From Sphaerochaeta pleomorpha str. Grapes (GTDB taxonomy: Bacteria; Spirochaetota; Spirochaetia; Sphaerochaetales; Sphaerochaetaceae), in assembly GCF_000236685.1 (NCBI RefSeq), contig NC_016633.1, positions 2,976,001 through 3,040,000 of the forward strand: a stretch of DNA of 64,000 nt, given 5' to 3'. A program made the translations under genes and the position numbers. How positions within the stretch are numbered: the stretch's first letter is position 1; the number at the start of each line of letters is the position of its first letter. Positions 34,974 through 43,606 of this stretch are shown piece after piece. The notes below the pieces were generated by a model. That model made no database searches, was not told the origin of the DNA, and saw nothing but the letters and a program-made list of their open reading frames with translations.

Positions 34974-35031
34974 TTTGGGTATACTGGATATCTTGTATGG
35001 AAATCTGTTCGAAAAAAATGAAATTATTTTA

Positions 35032-35060
35032 TTGACAGTACAAGAAAAGTGACCTAGGAT
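35032..35060 (+). promoter_or_regulatory. Promoter of the LacI regulator gene
   Basis: TTGACA (35032-35037), 17-base spacer, TAGGAT (35055-35060). The LacI operator begins 16 bases after the -10 box, so bound repressor would block it. Confidence 0.75.
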
Positions 35061-35075
35061 AAAGTGAAAAGAAAC

Positions 35076-35093
35076 TGGAAACGTTTCAACTAT
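35076..35093. promoter_or_regulatory. LacI operator, site 1
   Basis: TGGAAACGTTTCAACTAT, with the palindromic core GAAACGTTTC typical of LacI/CcpA-type sites. The same 18 bases recur at 36103-36120. Position just after the promoter suggests autorepression. Confidence 0.8.
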
Positions 35094-35103
35094 GGAGGTA
35101 CCT

Positions 35104-36093
35104 TTGCCAACAATTAAGGATGTAGCAAAAGATTCTGGGTTAGGTGTAGGTACTATTTCCCGGTATTTAAATGATAAGCCTGTAACGGCTGTTAATAAAC
35201 GAAAAATTGCCCTATCCATAAAGAAACTTGGGTACGAAAGAAATGAATTGGCTCGAGGTCTAAAAACTAGTAGAACCCATGTTATCGGTGTCCTTATCCC
35301 TGATCTTACTGACATATTTGCCACTATGTTGGTGCAAGCTATTGAGCAGTACGCCTACGAAAACGGCTTTAATACCATTACCTGTGATTCTCGCGGAGAT
35401 GATAATTTGGAGCGGGAAAAGATAAGCCTTCTAGTTAGACGGGACGTCGATGGACTGATTGTGTTTCCGGTCAATGAGAAAACAACCTCCGAAGCCTATG
35501 GCCATTTAAACGTACCTTTGATAATGATCAACAGTTCCATTTCAGATTCTCCCTTCGATAGCATCCGAAGTGATGATTTTGATGCAGGAAAACAAGCTGG
35601 ACAATTTTTTTACAACCATGGGCATAAAAAAGTTGCAGTCATTTCGCAGATGTGCAACAGACCTGGCCAATTGAGGGCTGAAGGTTTTTTTTCAGTATTC
35701 GGTCCTTCCCCTGATAGATCATTGCTTTTTGATGGAGATTTCGAAATCGAGGATGGCTATCGTTCGATGCAAGAAATTATGAAAATGCAAGACCGCCCAA
35801 CCGGCGTGTTTACCACAAACTATTATACTACGATAGGTGTCTTACGATATTGCCGGGAGAACCATCTGGAATTTCCGAGAGATATGTCATTTATTGGGTT
35901 TGACAATATTGGGGCAATCCCTGTCCTGGGACCTCCCTTGACCATTATTGAACAACCAATAATTCAAATCGGAAGGCAGGCAGTCCATCTCTTGTTGCAA
36001 CGGATTGAACATGCTCTGGTGGAAGGCGAAAACCCTGTGGAAATGTTGCTGAAGACCCGATTGCTTACCGCAGATTCAGTAAAAAATGTTTAA
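35104..36093 (+). CDS. LacI-family transcriptional regulator
   Basis: A 329-aa repressor: DNA-binding domain at residues 1-56 (MPTIKDVAKDSGLGVGTISRYLN with the hinge helix ELARGLKTSRT) and a periplasmic-binding-like sugar domain (IGVLIPDLTDIFATMLVQAIE, FIGFDNIGAIPVLGPPLT). Translation most likely starts at TTG 35104, because GGAGG lies five bases before it and the family normally opens MPTIKDVA; an ATG at 35092 would overlap that site. Flanked by two identical operators, it should control itself and the transport operon downstream. Base composition is lower in GC than the genes to its left. Confidence 0.93.
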   Translation: MPTIKDVAKDSGLGVGTISRYLNDKPVTAVNKRKIALSIKKLGYERNELARGLKTSRTHVIGVLIPDLTDIFATMLVQAIEQYAYENGFNTITCDSRGDDNLEREKISLLVRRDVDGLIVFPVNEKTTSEAYGHLNVPLIMINSSISDSPFDSIRSDDFDAGKQAGQFFYNHGHKKVAVISQMCNRPGQLRAEGFFSVFGPSPDRSLLFDGDFEIEDGYRSMQEIMKMQDRPTGVFTTNYYTTIGVLRYCRENHLEFPRDMSFIGFDNIGAIPVLGPPLTIIEQPIIQIGRQAVHLLLQRIEHALVEGENPVEMLLKTRLLTADSVKNV

Positions 36094-36102
36094 TTGATTA
36101 AG

Positions 36103-36120
36103 TGGAAACGTTTCAACTAT
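36103..36120. promoter_or_regulatory. LacI operator, site 2, before the transport operon
   Basis: An exact second copy of the 18-bp site at 35076, located 14 bases before the first permease start in the 40-base gap after lacI. Two copies about 1 kb apart could allow looping or act as a roadblock. Confidence 0.8.
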
Positions 36121-36133
36121 TAGGATGGTGTGC

Positions 36134-37048
36134 ATGGCCGATTTAAGGAAAAAGAACCGTTTGATACTTCAGCACTGGCAGTTATATTTGTTATTGGTTT
36201 TTCCTCTGGTGAACCTGATTATTTTCAAATATTTACCTATTTTGGGACTCCAGATGGCTTTTAAAGATTTTCGTGTAAGCAAGGGTCTCTGGGGTAGCCC
36301 TTGGGTTGGGCTGAAACATTTTCGAAATTTCTTTGTTTCACCCAGTTTCTGGGCGATTATAGGAAATACAATTATTATAAGCCTTTATTCCATTATTGCA
36401 TCGTTTCCCTTAGCAATCATGCTTGCGATTGGAATGAATGAATTATCAAGTGTTTTTGCCCGTAAGACTGTTCAGTTTTTTACGTATGCTCCTTATTTTA
36501 TTTCAACGGTTGTTCTCGTATCTATGATGATGCAGCTTTTTGATCCTAGGATTGGACTGCTCATGAAATTGTTGAAGACGCTTGGGTATAGTGGCGACAA
36601 TATATTCGGTTCCCCGACGGCTTTCCGCCATCTGTATGTATGGTCGGGAATTTGGCAGCAGACAGGCTACAATGCCATCATGTACCTAGCAGCGCTTTCT
36701 GCAATAGATATCCAACTATATGATGCAGCCAAGGTGGACGGCTGTTCCAAATGGCAACGCATCTGGCATATCGATCTGCCAGGTATTCAACCTACCATTA
36801 TAATTTTATTGATTCTCAACATGGGTTACATCATGAGTGTTGGTTTTGAGAAAGTCTACCTGATGCAGAACCCTATGAACCTAGGAACGTCTGAGATAAT
36901 TGCAACCTATGTGTATCGAGTGGGATTGATCAACAGTAATTTTGGTTTTTCTACAGCTGTCGGTTTTTTTAATTCGGTGGTCAATTTGATTCTGATGCTA
37001 TCAGTTAACAAGGTTGCCCAGAAAGTAGGGGAGACCAGTCTATGGTAA
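36134..37048 (+). CDS. Carbohydrate ABC transporter permease, LplB-like
   Basis: A 304-aa membrane permease with about six helices. LYLLLVFPLVNLIIFKYLPILGLQMAFKDF near the N-terminus and the ATPase-docking loop DAAKVDGCSKWQRIWHIDLPGI (EAA motif) identify the LplB/YteP group that imports complex or unusual oligosaccharides. The ATG at 36134 has better spacing from AGGATGG than the one at 36125. The stop overlaps the next permease start. No ATPase gene is in the operon. Confidence 0.9.
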   Translation: MADLRKKNRLILQHWQLYLLLVFPLVNLIIFKYLPILGLQMAFKDFRVSKGLWGSPWVGLKHFRNFFVSPSFWAIIGNTIIISLYSIIASFPLAIMLAIGMNELSSVFARKTVQFFTYAPYFISTVVLVSMMMQLFDPRIGLLMKLLKTLGYSGDNIFGSPTAFRHLYVWSGIWQQTGYNAIMYLAALSAIDIQLYDAAKVDGCSKWQRIWHIDLPGIQPTIIILLILNMGYIMSVGFEKVYLMQNPMNLGTSEIIATYVYRVGLINSNFGFSTAVGFFNSVVNLILMLSVNKVAQKVGETSLW

Positions 37049-37929
37049 ATCATGATTCCTTTTCAGACAGAGTATTTGATATAGTCAATAAACTATGTAT
37101 GCTTTTCTGCACAATCATTGTCGTATACCCGGTAATCTATATTGTCAGTAGTTCTTTCAGTAGTAGCAGTGCAATTATCTCAGGGCGTGTATGGTTTTTC
37201 CCAGTTGAGCCCAACCTTCAAGCATATAGTGCAGTACTAAGAAATAAACAAGTAGCTTCAGGGTATATGAATTCAATTTTTTATACAGCTGGAGGGACTT
37301 GTATAAGTGTTTTTTTAACTATAGCCGCCGCATATCCGCTTTCAAGAAAAATATTTATTGGACGTAGATTCTTTACCAGTATGTTTGTCTTCACGATGCT
37401 GTTTTCCGGTGGTCTTATACCGACTTATTTTGTAGTGCGGAACATGCATATGATTGATACTCGCTGGGCGATAGTTCTTCCGAATGCTTTGAGTGTATGG
37501 AACCTTATGGTAACTCTAACCTTCTTTAAAACTTCCCTGTCAGAGGAATTGTTTGAAGCTGCTGAATTGGAAGGAGCTAGCGACCTTCGGATTCTCTGGT
37601 CAGTGGTACTTCCCCTCTCTCAGGCAATTATTGCAGTCATCGCGCTCTACTATGCAATAGGGATCTGGAATTCCTATTTTGATGCCCTTATTTATCTTAA
37701 AACAAGTAGTAAGTTTCCCTTACAGATTATTCTTCGAAACATTCTAATTAGCAACCAGATGGATCTTTCAATGGGTGGCGATTTAGTTGCTATGGCCAGG
37801 AGACAAGGAATGGCAGATGTTATGAAATATGCACTTATTGTCGTTTCCTCAGCTCCCTTGTTACTGATTTATCCCTTTGTCCAGAAGTTCTTCATAAAGG
37901 GAGTAATGCTCGGTTCCATCAAAGGATAA
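37042..37929 (+). CDS. Carbohydrate ABC transporter permease, YtcP-like
   Basis: A 295-aa second permease, partner of the LplB-like protein. FSDRVFDIVNKLCMLFCTIIVVYPVIYIVSSSFS and the EAA loop EAAELEGASDLRILWSVVLPLSQ are typical of YtcP/AraQ proteins. About six membrane helices. Starts within the last codons of the first permease, so the pair is translationally coupled. Confidence 0.9.
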   Translation: MVNHDSFSDRVFDIVNKLCMLFCTIIVVYPVIYIVSSSFSSSSAIISGRVWFFPVEPNLQAYSAVLRNKQVASGYMNSIFYTAGGTCISVFLTIAAAYPLSRKIFIGRRFFTSMFVFTMLFSGGLIPTYFVVRNMHMIDTRWAIVLPNALSVWNLMVTLTFFKTSLSEELFEAAELEGASDLRILWSVVLPLSQAIIAVIALYYAIGIWNSYFDALIYLKTSSKFPLQIILRNILISNQMDLSMGGDLVAMARRQGMADVMKYALIVVSSAPLLLIYPFVQKFFIKGVMLGSIKG

Positions 37930-37966
37930 CTGTAGTTATCCTCGAAATAAAGTTAGGAGGAACTGT

Positions 37967-39679
37967 ATGAACAGAATGAAAAAAGGTGGTGTTTGGATTC
38001 TATGCCTGATTGTCTTAGCCTCGGCAAGTCTCTGGGCACAAGGAAAAACTGAGGCTGCGGCAGGCCAGGGTACGGTGGTTGTTACACCTGTAGGTACCTA
38101 TCCCGTTGTCACCAAGCCTGTATCATTGTCATTTTTAACAATGCAACCGGTTTATATCGAGGATTTCACCACGAACCGGTTTGCTCAGTACTTGGAAGAT
38201 AAGACTGGTGTTGATATCAAGTGGGAAACCATTCCTCGTGATGCAGTAAAGGAAAAACTCAATATCATTCTTGCATCCGGTGATTATCCTGATGTTTTTT
38301 TTGGCCTCGGCCGTCAGGAACAGGGGATTGGAGCGTCTCAGGAAATGACCTATGGAGTGCAGGAAGGCATGTTTCTCCCTCTCAATGATCTCATCGATAC
38401 CTATATGCCCAATCTTTCAAAGTTGCTCGATGAACGTCCCGGAATCAGACAATTTCTTACATCTCCCGATGGAAATATCTATAGTCTTCCAGATTTCAAT
38501 GAATGTTATCATTGTACGGTTTCCCAGAAAGTCTGGGTTTATCAACCTTGGTTGGATGCCCTTGGGTTAAAGATGCCGACAACAACTGATGAATTTTACC
38601 AGATGTTGGTTGCTTTCAGAGACAAGGATCCTAACGGAAACGGAAAAAAAGATGAGATTCCGTACGCTGGGGCAATCTCGGGTTGGAATAATACCCCTGA
38701 AACCTTTTTACTCAATTCCTTTATTTATTCCAACTTGGTAGCTTCTTTGGATGCTAGCCCTTCAAGTGCCATTGGGTTCTATCGGGATGGTAATACCATT
38801 AGGACAATGGTCAATACTCCTGAATATCGTGATTCCTTGAGTTATATGGCAAAGTTATATAGGGAAGGATTGATTTATGCTGCTTCTTACACACAGAACT
38901 CGGATCAATTGACCCAACTTGTCGAAGGACCAAAAGAGCCAATCGTTGGTGTTGTTGCCGGTGGGTATGGTGGTATGTTCTCTATTGTCGGAGGGGAACG
39001 CTATCAAAATTTCCGCCTCCTTGCTCCACTCAAAGGACCAAGCGGTGCTCAATATGCACGTTTTTTCACTCAGGAACCGGTAATCGGAAATGTTGTTATT
39101 TCAAAGACCTGTAAAAATCCCGAAGTCGTCGCTCGTTTGGTTGATTATCTTTATTCCGATGAAGGTACTTTGATGTCAAACTATGGATTTGAAGGTGAAG
39201 GTTGGGAATGGGCAAAAGATGGCGATGTCGGTTTGGATGGGAAAAAAGCTATCTATAAGTTGCTAAAAGCCTGGAATGATATGGATCCCCAGAATGATTG
39301 TTTTGTAATGCTCGGTGTCCGTGAAAATACCTCAACAATCAGAAATGGAGAGGCTGTCAATCCCGATGTCAATCTGTATAGCTCCGAGGGTCTTGAGGCT
39401 TTGCTGTATCAGAAATCAGCTGAACTGTATAGTCCTTATGCACATCCAGAATTGGAAATTCCGACACTTAGGTTTCTTGATGACGAAGAAACTGCTTTTG
39501 CTTCCAAGAAAGTTGCTTATGCGAATTATGTACGGCAGTCCCTTGTGAAATTTGTCACAGGAGCATGGTCGGTCGATTCAGATTGGAATCAGTATATCCA
39601 GGGATTGGATAAACTTGATCTGAATGGGATTCTTGGAATAAACCAAAAGGCGTATAATCGCCAGAATGGTAGCAATTAG
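37967..39679 (+). CDS. Extracellular solute-binding protein, LplA-like
   Basis: A 570-aa exported binding protein, long as usual for the LplA/YtcQ group that feeds LplB/YtcP permeases. Signal peptide ends ASLWA-QG, with no lipobox cysteine, so it is free in the periplasm unlike the lipoprotein forms of Gram-positives. Family features: TNRFAQYLEDKTGVDIKWETIP, LASGDYPDVFFG and RDKDPNGNGKKDEIPY (a Ca-binding-like loop). Third gene of the operon, followed by a hairpin that may raise its level over the downstream genes. Confidence 0.9.
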   Translation: MNRMKKGGVWILCLIVLASASLWAQGKTEAAAGQGTVVVTPVGTYPVVTKPVSLSFLTMQPVYIEDFTTNRFAQYLEDKTGVDIKWETIPRDAVKEKLNIILASGDYPDVFFGLGRQEQGIGASQEMTYGVQEGMFLPLNDLIDTYMPNLSKLLDERPGIRQFLTSPDGNIYSLPDFNECYHCTVSQKVWVYQPWLDALGLKMPTTTDEFYQMLVAFRDKDPNGNGKKDEIPYAGAISGWNNTPETFLLNSFIYSNLVASLDASPSSAIGFYRDGNTIRTMVNTPEYRDSLSYMAKLYREGLIYAASYTQNSDQLTQLVEGPKEPIVGVVAGGYGGMFSIVGGERYQNFRLLAPLKGPSGAQYARFFTQEPVIGNVVISKTCKNPEVVARLVDYLYSDEGTLMSNYGFEGEGWEWAKDGDVGLDGKKAIYKLLKAWNDMDPQNDCFVMLGVRENTSTIRNGEAVNPDVNLYSSEGLEALLYQKSAELYSPYAHPELEIPTLRFLDDEETAFASKKVAYANYVRQSLVKFVTGAWSVDSDWNQYIQGLDKLDLNGILGINQKAYNRQNGSN

Positions 39680-39703
39680 TCTACGTAATGCACAAACTCT
39701 CTA

Positions 39704-39725
39704 GGAAGGGGTTTACACCCCTTCC
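39704..39725 (+). terminator. Intercistronic hairpin after the binding-protein gene
   Basis: GGAAGGGG and CCCCTTCC form a perfect 8-bp stem with a TTTACA loop. No T-run. Probably stabilises the upstream message or partly terminates. Confidence 0.6.
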
Positions 39726-39747
39726 TAATACTCATTAGGAATATTAC

Positions 39748-41739
39748 ATGTATACAATTCCCTATAGACATATTCATCTGGATTTCCATACATCAGGGGT
39801 AATTGATGGAATTGGAAAAGATTTTTCTAGATTAGAGTTCCAACAGGCTCTTATTGACGGATGTGTCGACTCAATAACCATTTGTGCCAAGTGCCATCAT
39901 GGTTGGATGTATTATCCTTCACGAACATTTTCTGCCCATCCCCATCTCACCTGTGATTTATTTGGTGAGATGCTCTCTGCTGCCCACGAAATTGGCTTGA
40001 CAGTTGAAGCCTATATTTCTGTTGGGTACGATGAAGACATTGCATTGCTCCATAGTGATTGGCTCATAAGGAATGCAGACCAGAGTCTTGATTCTACTGC
40101 TGACTTCCTTTCTCCCGGATATCATCAATTTTGTCTTAACAGTCCCTATCTTGATAGGGTATGTGCCCAAGTGGATGATTTGCTTTCTTCTTACAAGGTA
40201 GACGGAATTTTTCTTGATATCGTCGGGGAACGGGAATGTTATTGTGCATATTGTATGCGAGAATCACAGATATTAGGTATTGATCCCAAGGATACAAAGG
40301 CCATGGGAAAAATCTGGAAAAGAACCTATGCTGAGTATGTTAGACGAATACAGGAAGTTGTTGATAGGGTTCAACCGGGAATTGAAGTATTTCATAACAG
40401 TGGGCATGTAAACCGTGGGAGGATTGACCTGATGAAAGTTAATTCCCATCTGGAACTTGAGTCGCTTCCCACTGGTGGTTGGGGGTATGACCATTTTCTT
40501 TTGTCTTCAAGGTTTGTGCAACCTCTAGGTATACCCTTTCTCGGGATGACCGGACGATTCCAATATGGATGGGGTGATTTCGGTGGTTTCAAGCATCCCA
40601 ATGGGTTGCGATATGAGACTTCCCGTTTTCTTGCCAATGGCGCAGGATGTTCTATTGGAGATCAGATGCACCCGTACGGGAAACTTGATCCTTTTCTGTA
40701 TCAAATGATAGGAAATGTCTATAGGGAAGTTAAGCAAGTTCAAAAATGGTGTGAGGATGTAGTTCCTGTCTCAGAAATCGGCATTTTATCGACTGAAATA
40801 TCTGGAAACTATGTTGTTCAGGGTGTCGAAGATTCTCTGCGGAAGGGGAGTTCAGATATTGGCGTTGTGAGGATATTGCAAGAAGGGCATTATCTTTTCG
40901 ATGTAATTGGCCCGGATACCGAATTCTCGTGTTACAAGGTAATCATCCTACCTGATTGTATTGTTGGGGATGCTGAGTTACAGGAAAAAATACTGACTTT
41001 TATCACCAATGGGGGAAAGGTCCTTGCTACAGGGACCAGCGGTATTGGAATAAACGGTGGAATGGACTTGCAGCTCGGAGTGACTTGGACAGGCAAGGAT
41101 CCCTACCAGCCAAACTATATCCATCCTTCATTCACTCTTGGTGATTTAAAAAGTGACTCCTTTGTCATGTATCTGGGTTGCCAGCTATGTGAAGTCTCCC
41201 CTGAGAGTAAAACACTTGCCCGGATACAAGAACCATTTTTCAATCGTAGTCTTGAACACTTTTCTTCGCATTATCATACTGCCAGTACACTAATTGATTC
41301 TGGTGCTGGGGTAGTTGCTTCAAATCGAGGGATTTACTGTACCTGGAACCTTTTTGCAGAATATGCACTGAAGGCAAATCTTGCAGCAAAGTATATAGTC
41401 TTGAATCTGCTTGAGATGTTGCTTCCTTTGCGTCTCGTGAGATGTGAGTATCCTTCACAGGTTGAGATTTCATTGATGCACCAGGTATCGTTTAAGCGCT
41501 TGGTTCTTCATGTAGTCAATGGCTCCCGTGTTAATCATGGATTGCAAATGGAAGTTGTGGAAGATTTTATTCCACTTCTTCCTACGCCTGTGCATTTGAG
41601 GATTTCTCAAAAAATTATCAGAATATACCTTGTTCCCCAGGAAAGTGACCTGACTTTTACCCAAACAGATGGTTTGATTGACTTTACCGTTCCGACTTTT
41701 TCATGTCATCAACTGGTGGCAATCGAGTACGAAAACTGA
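39748..41739 (+). CDS. Glycoside hydrolase-like protein (GHL6/GH151-like barrel with trimerisation-like domain)
   Basis: A 663-aa cytoplasmic protein (no signal peptide). The N-terminal (beta/alpha)8 region opens IHLDFHTSGVIDGIG and contains ITICAKCHHGWMYYPS, VDGIFLDIVGE and FHNSGHV; the C-terminal half (from about residue 370) resembles the glutamine-amidotransferase-like trimerisation domain of beta-galactosidases. This is the layout of the hypothetical glycosyl hydrolase 6 group and of GH151, some members of which are alpha-L-fucosidases. The aspartate in GIFLDIVG is a candidate nucleophile. Substrate is not certain. In a LacI-controlled uptake operon, it likely cleaves the imported sugar inside the cell. 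Confidence 0.7.
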   Translation: MYTIPYRHIHLDFHTSGVIDGIGKDFSRLEFQQALIDGCVDSITICAKCHHGWMYYPSRTFSAHPHLTCDLFGEMLSAAHEIGLTVEAYISVGYDEDIALLHSDWLIRNADQSLDSTADFLSPGYHQFCLNSPYLDRVCAQVDDLLSSYKVDGIFLDIVGERECYCAYCMRESQILGIDPKDTKAMGKIWKRTYAEYVRRIQEVVDRVQPGIEVFHNSGHVNRGRIDLMKVNSHLELESLPTGGWGYDHFLLSSRFVQPLGIPFLGMTGRFQYGWGDFGGFKHPNGLRYETSRFLANGAGCSIGDQMHPYGKLDPFLYQMIGNVYREVKQVQKWCEDVVPVSEIGILSTEISGNYVVQGVEDSLRKGSSDIGVVRILQEGHYLFDVIGPDTEFSCYKVIILPDCIVGDAELQEKILTFITNGGKVLATGTSGIGINGGMDLQLGVTWTGKDPYQPNYIHPSFTLGDLKSDSFVMYLGCQLCEVSPESKTLARIQEPFFNRSLEHFSSHYHTASTLIDSGAGVVASNRGIYCTWNLFAEYALKANLAAKYIVLNLLEMLLPLRLVRCEYPSQVEISLMHQVSFKRLVLHVVNGSRVNHGLQMEVVEDFIPLLPTPVHLRISQKIIRIYLVPQESDLTFTQTDGLIDFTVPTFSCHQLVAIEYEN

Positions 41740-41757
41740 AAAGGAGTGCAATTATTC

Positions 41758-42498
41758 ATGAGTAAAATCCAAATAGAAATCTGTCTTGAGGACGTACAAT
41801 CAGTTATCAATGCTGAAAAAGGCGGTGCTGACAGAGTTGAGCTGTGTAGTGATTTGTTCGAAGGAGGGCTTACGCCCACTCTGGGAACGTTCCTTGTAGC
41901 TCAGCAGAATTCAAAAATTCCTATGCAGGTTATGATTCGTCCCCGCGGGGGTGATTTCTGTTATAGTGATATCGAATTCAGTGTTATGTTAAAAGATATT
42001 GATATATTTAAATCCCATGGGGCCACGGGAATTGTCTTTGGTATTTTGAAAGCCGATGGTGAAATTGATATGGAACGTTCTCGAGAGGTTGTTGAAAGAG
42101 CGAAACCTCTTTCCATAACATTTCACCGTGCTTTTGATATGACTAAGGATGGATCTTCTTCTTTGGAAAAACTCATTGAACTTGGTATCGATAGAGTTCT
42201 TACCTCAGGATTGGAACCTACTGTCCCAGAGGGTGTAGATATGCTCAGCCTTTTAGTCGAGCAGGCAGGGAATCGAATCATTGTTATGCCGGGTTGTGGG
42301 TTACATGAGCGGAATTTTACAAAGATGCACCAAAAAATTGGAGCCAAGGAATATCATCTCATGCTTCCTGAGTATCAAAATTCTTTAATGCAACATCGAA
42401 GTGATGATATTCTCATGGGTGGAGTACTCAGACAAAGCGAATATTTGATTGCCCATACAGGGTTGGATAGGGTGAAAGGTGTCTGCAAAATGGTTTAG
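41758..42498 (+). CDS. cutC: CutC family protein
   Basis: A 246-aa TIM-barrel protein. IEICLEDVQSVINAEKGGADRVELCSDLFEGGLTP, MIRPRGGDFCYSD and ITFHRAFDM are diagnostic of CutC. The family was named for copper homeostasis, but the biochemical role is unsettled and many bacterial members sit in carbohydrate operons, as here. A role in sugar metabolism is suggested by context only. The ATG at 41758 follows AAGGAG; an upstream GTG at 41746 would overlap that site. It follows the glycosidase-like gene by 18 bases. Confidence 0.88.
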   Translation: MSKIQIEICLEDVQSVINAEKGGADRVELCSDLFEGGLTPTLGTFLVAQQNSKIPMQVMIRPRGGDFCYSDIEFSVMLKDIDIFKSHGATGIVFGILKADGEIDMERSREVVERAKPLSITFHRAFDMTKDGSSSLEKLIELGIDRVLTSGLEPTVPEGVDMLSLLVEQAGNRIIVMPGCGLHERNFTKMHQKIGAKEYHLMLPEYQNSLMQHRSDDILMGGVLRQSEYLIAHTGLDRVKGVCKMV

Positions 42499-42516
42499 AA
42501 AGGGGAAGCTTGGTAA

Positions 42517-43077
42517 ATGAAAAGATTTGCTTATATTTGTATTTTGATTCTGCTTGTATCAGTAAGCTCTTGTTCCAAAATCTATGCGTTGCAATCAAAG
42601 AATTATTTCTCCACTGTGCTGGATGGGGCTTGCTATGATATTTCAGGTAGTCCAGTGAAGGTCTCCTGTGATTATTACCTGATTTATTATGCTGCAGATT
42701 GGTGCCCTTATTGCAAAGAATATTCCGAAGATTTGAAACAGACTTATTCCAGACTGAAACGGATGTATGGAAATGTTGAGATTATATTTGCAGGTCACGA
42801 ACGGGATACCTCAAACACTGATTTGGAATCATTTCTTCGACAGGGGAACTATTCATTCCCCTATGTTAAATATGAGTATCGGGAGAAGACTAATATTATG
42901 CATCTGGTTGATGTACCCAAATTCTGGATCCCCGGATTTGTTCTACTGGACAACTCCGGTCAGGTTCTAGCCTCTTCGAATGGACAGGATAAGGATGCGT
43001 ATTGCCGTGATGCCCCGCTTACGTATTATGAAGCAATTCAGCAATGTGATTGCATACTTGACCTACCAAAATTGTAA
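42517..43077 (+). CDS. Thioredoxin-like lipoprotein
   Basis: A 186-aa exported protein with a probable lipoprotein signal (LLVSVSSC, C19) and a thioredoxin fold holding a CPYC redox motif (C63-C66) in YYAADWCPYCKEYSEDL. The cis-proline region VPKFWIPGFVLLDNSG is present. CPYC is the glutaredoxin-type motif, placed here in a thioredoxin-like exported frame. Likely reduces or forms disulfides in envelope proteins. It is 18 bases after cutC and so the last gene of the LacI-controlled operon; what it does for sugar uptake is unclear. Confidence 0.8.
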   Translation: MKRFAYICILILLVSVSSCSKIYALQSKNYFSTVLDGACYDISGSPVKVSCDYYLIYYAADWCPYCKEYSEDLKQTYSRLKRMYGNVEIIFAGHERDTSNTDLESFLRQGNYSFPYVKYEYREKTNIMHLVDVPKFWIPGFVLLDNSGQVLASSNGQDKDAYCRDAPLTYYEAIQQCDCILDLPKL

Positions 43078-43145
43078 TAGTAGATGATCCTTTGTATCTG
43101 AAAAGGCGCAAGTTCCTGGATGCTTATCGGACTCATTTGCTTGGC

Positions 43146-43174
43146 TTTCCAGCTTGTCTTCCGTGTGCTATCTT
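43146..43174 (+). promoter_or_regulatory. Possible promoter for a leaderless vsr transcript
   Basis: TTTCCA, 17-base spacer and TATCTT (43169-43174), then six bases to the ATG at 43181. No Shine-Dalgarno lies before that ATG. Confidence 0.4.
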
Positions 43175-43180
43175 TTACCT

Positions 43181-43606
43181 ATGAGTGATTTCTGCCTTCC
43201 TGCAAAGAGAAGCAAGATAATGGCCTCTATCAGGGGCAAGGACACCAAGGGGGAACTTTTGGTGCGCCGCTATCTTTTCAGGAAGGGGTTCCGGTTCCGG
43301 GTGAATGACAAACGCCTGATAGGGAAACCTGATATTGTCCTTGCCAAATACCGGACCGTAGTCTTTGTAAATGGCTGTTTCTGGCATGGTCATGAGCTCT
43401 GTCCCGATTTTGTCAGGCCAAAGACAAATACTGCTTTCTGGGATACTAAGATCGAGACAAACAGAAAACGTGATGAGCGGGTAATAAAGGCCCTTACCGA
43501 ACAAGGCTGGCATGTAATCGTAGTCTGGGAATGTGAACTCAAAGGCAAGGAAAAGCGTGAGGCCACGCTTTTGGGCCTTGCCAATGAAATCTGGGATGTG
43601 CTTTAG
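43181..43606 (+). CDS. vsr: Very short patch repair (Vsr) DNA mismatch endonuclease
   Basis: A 141-aa nuclease that nicks next to T:G mismatches created by deamination of 5-methylcytosine. RSKIMASIRGKDTKGELLVRRYLFRKGFRFR, GKPDIV (D51) and VFVNGCFWHGHELC (H69, zinc ligands C66, H71) match the Vsr fold with residues at almost the same numbers as in E. coli Vsr. Normally found beside a cytosine-5 methyltransferase, but none is adjacent here. The ATG at 43181 fits the family N-terminus; the upstream ATG at 43154 has no ribosome site. The 3' end overlaps the convergent mutase gene by four bases. Confidence 0.9.
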   Translation: MSDFCLPAKRSKIMASIRGKDTKGELLVRRYLFRKGFRFRVNDKRLIGKPDIVLAKYRTVVFVNGCFWHGHELCPDFVRPKTNTAFWDTKIETNRKRDERVIKALTEQGWHVIVVWECELKGKEKREATLLGLANEIWDVL

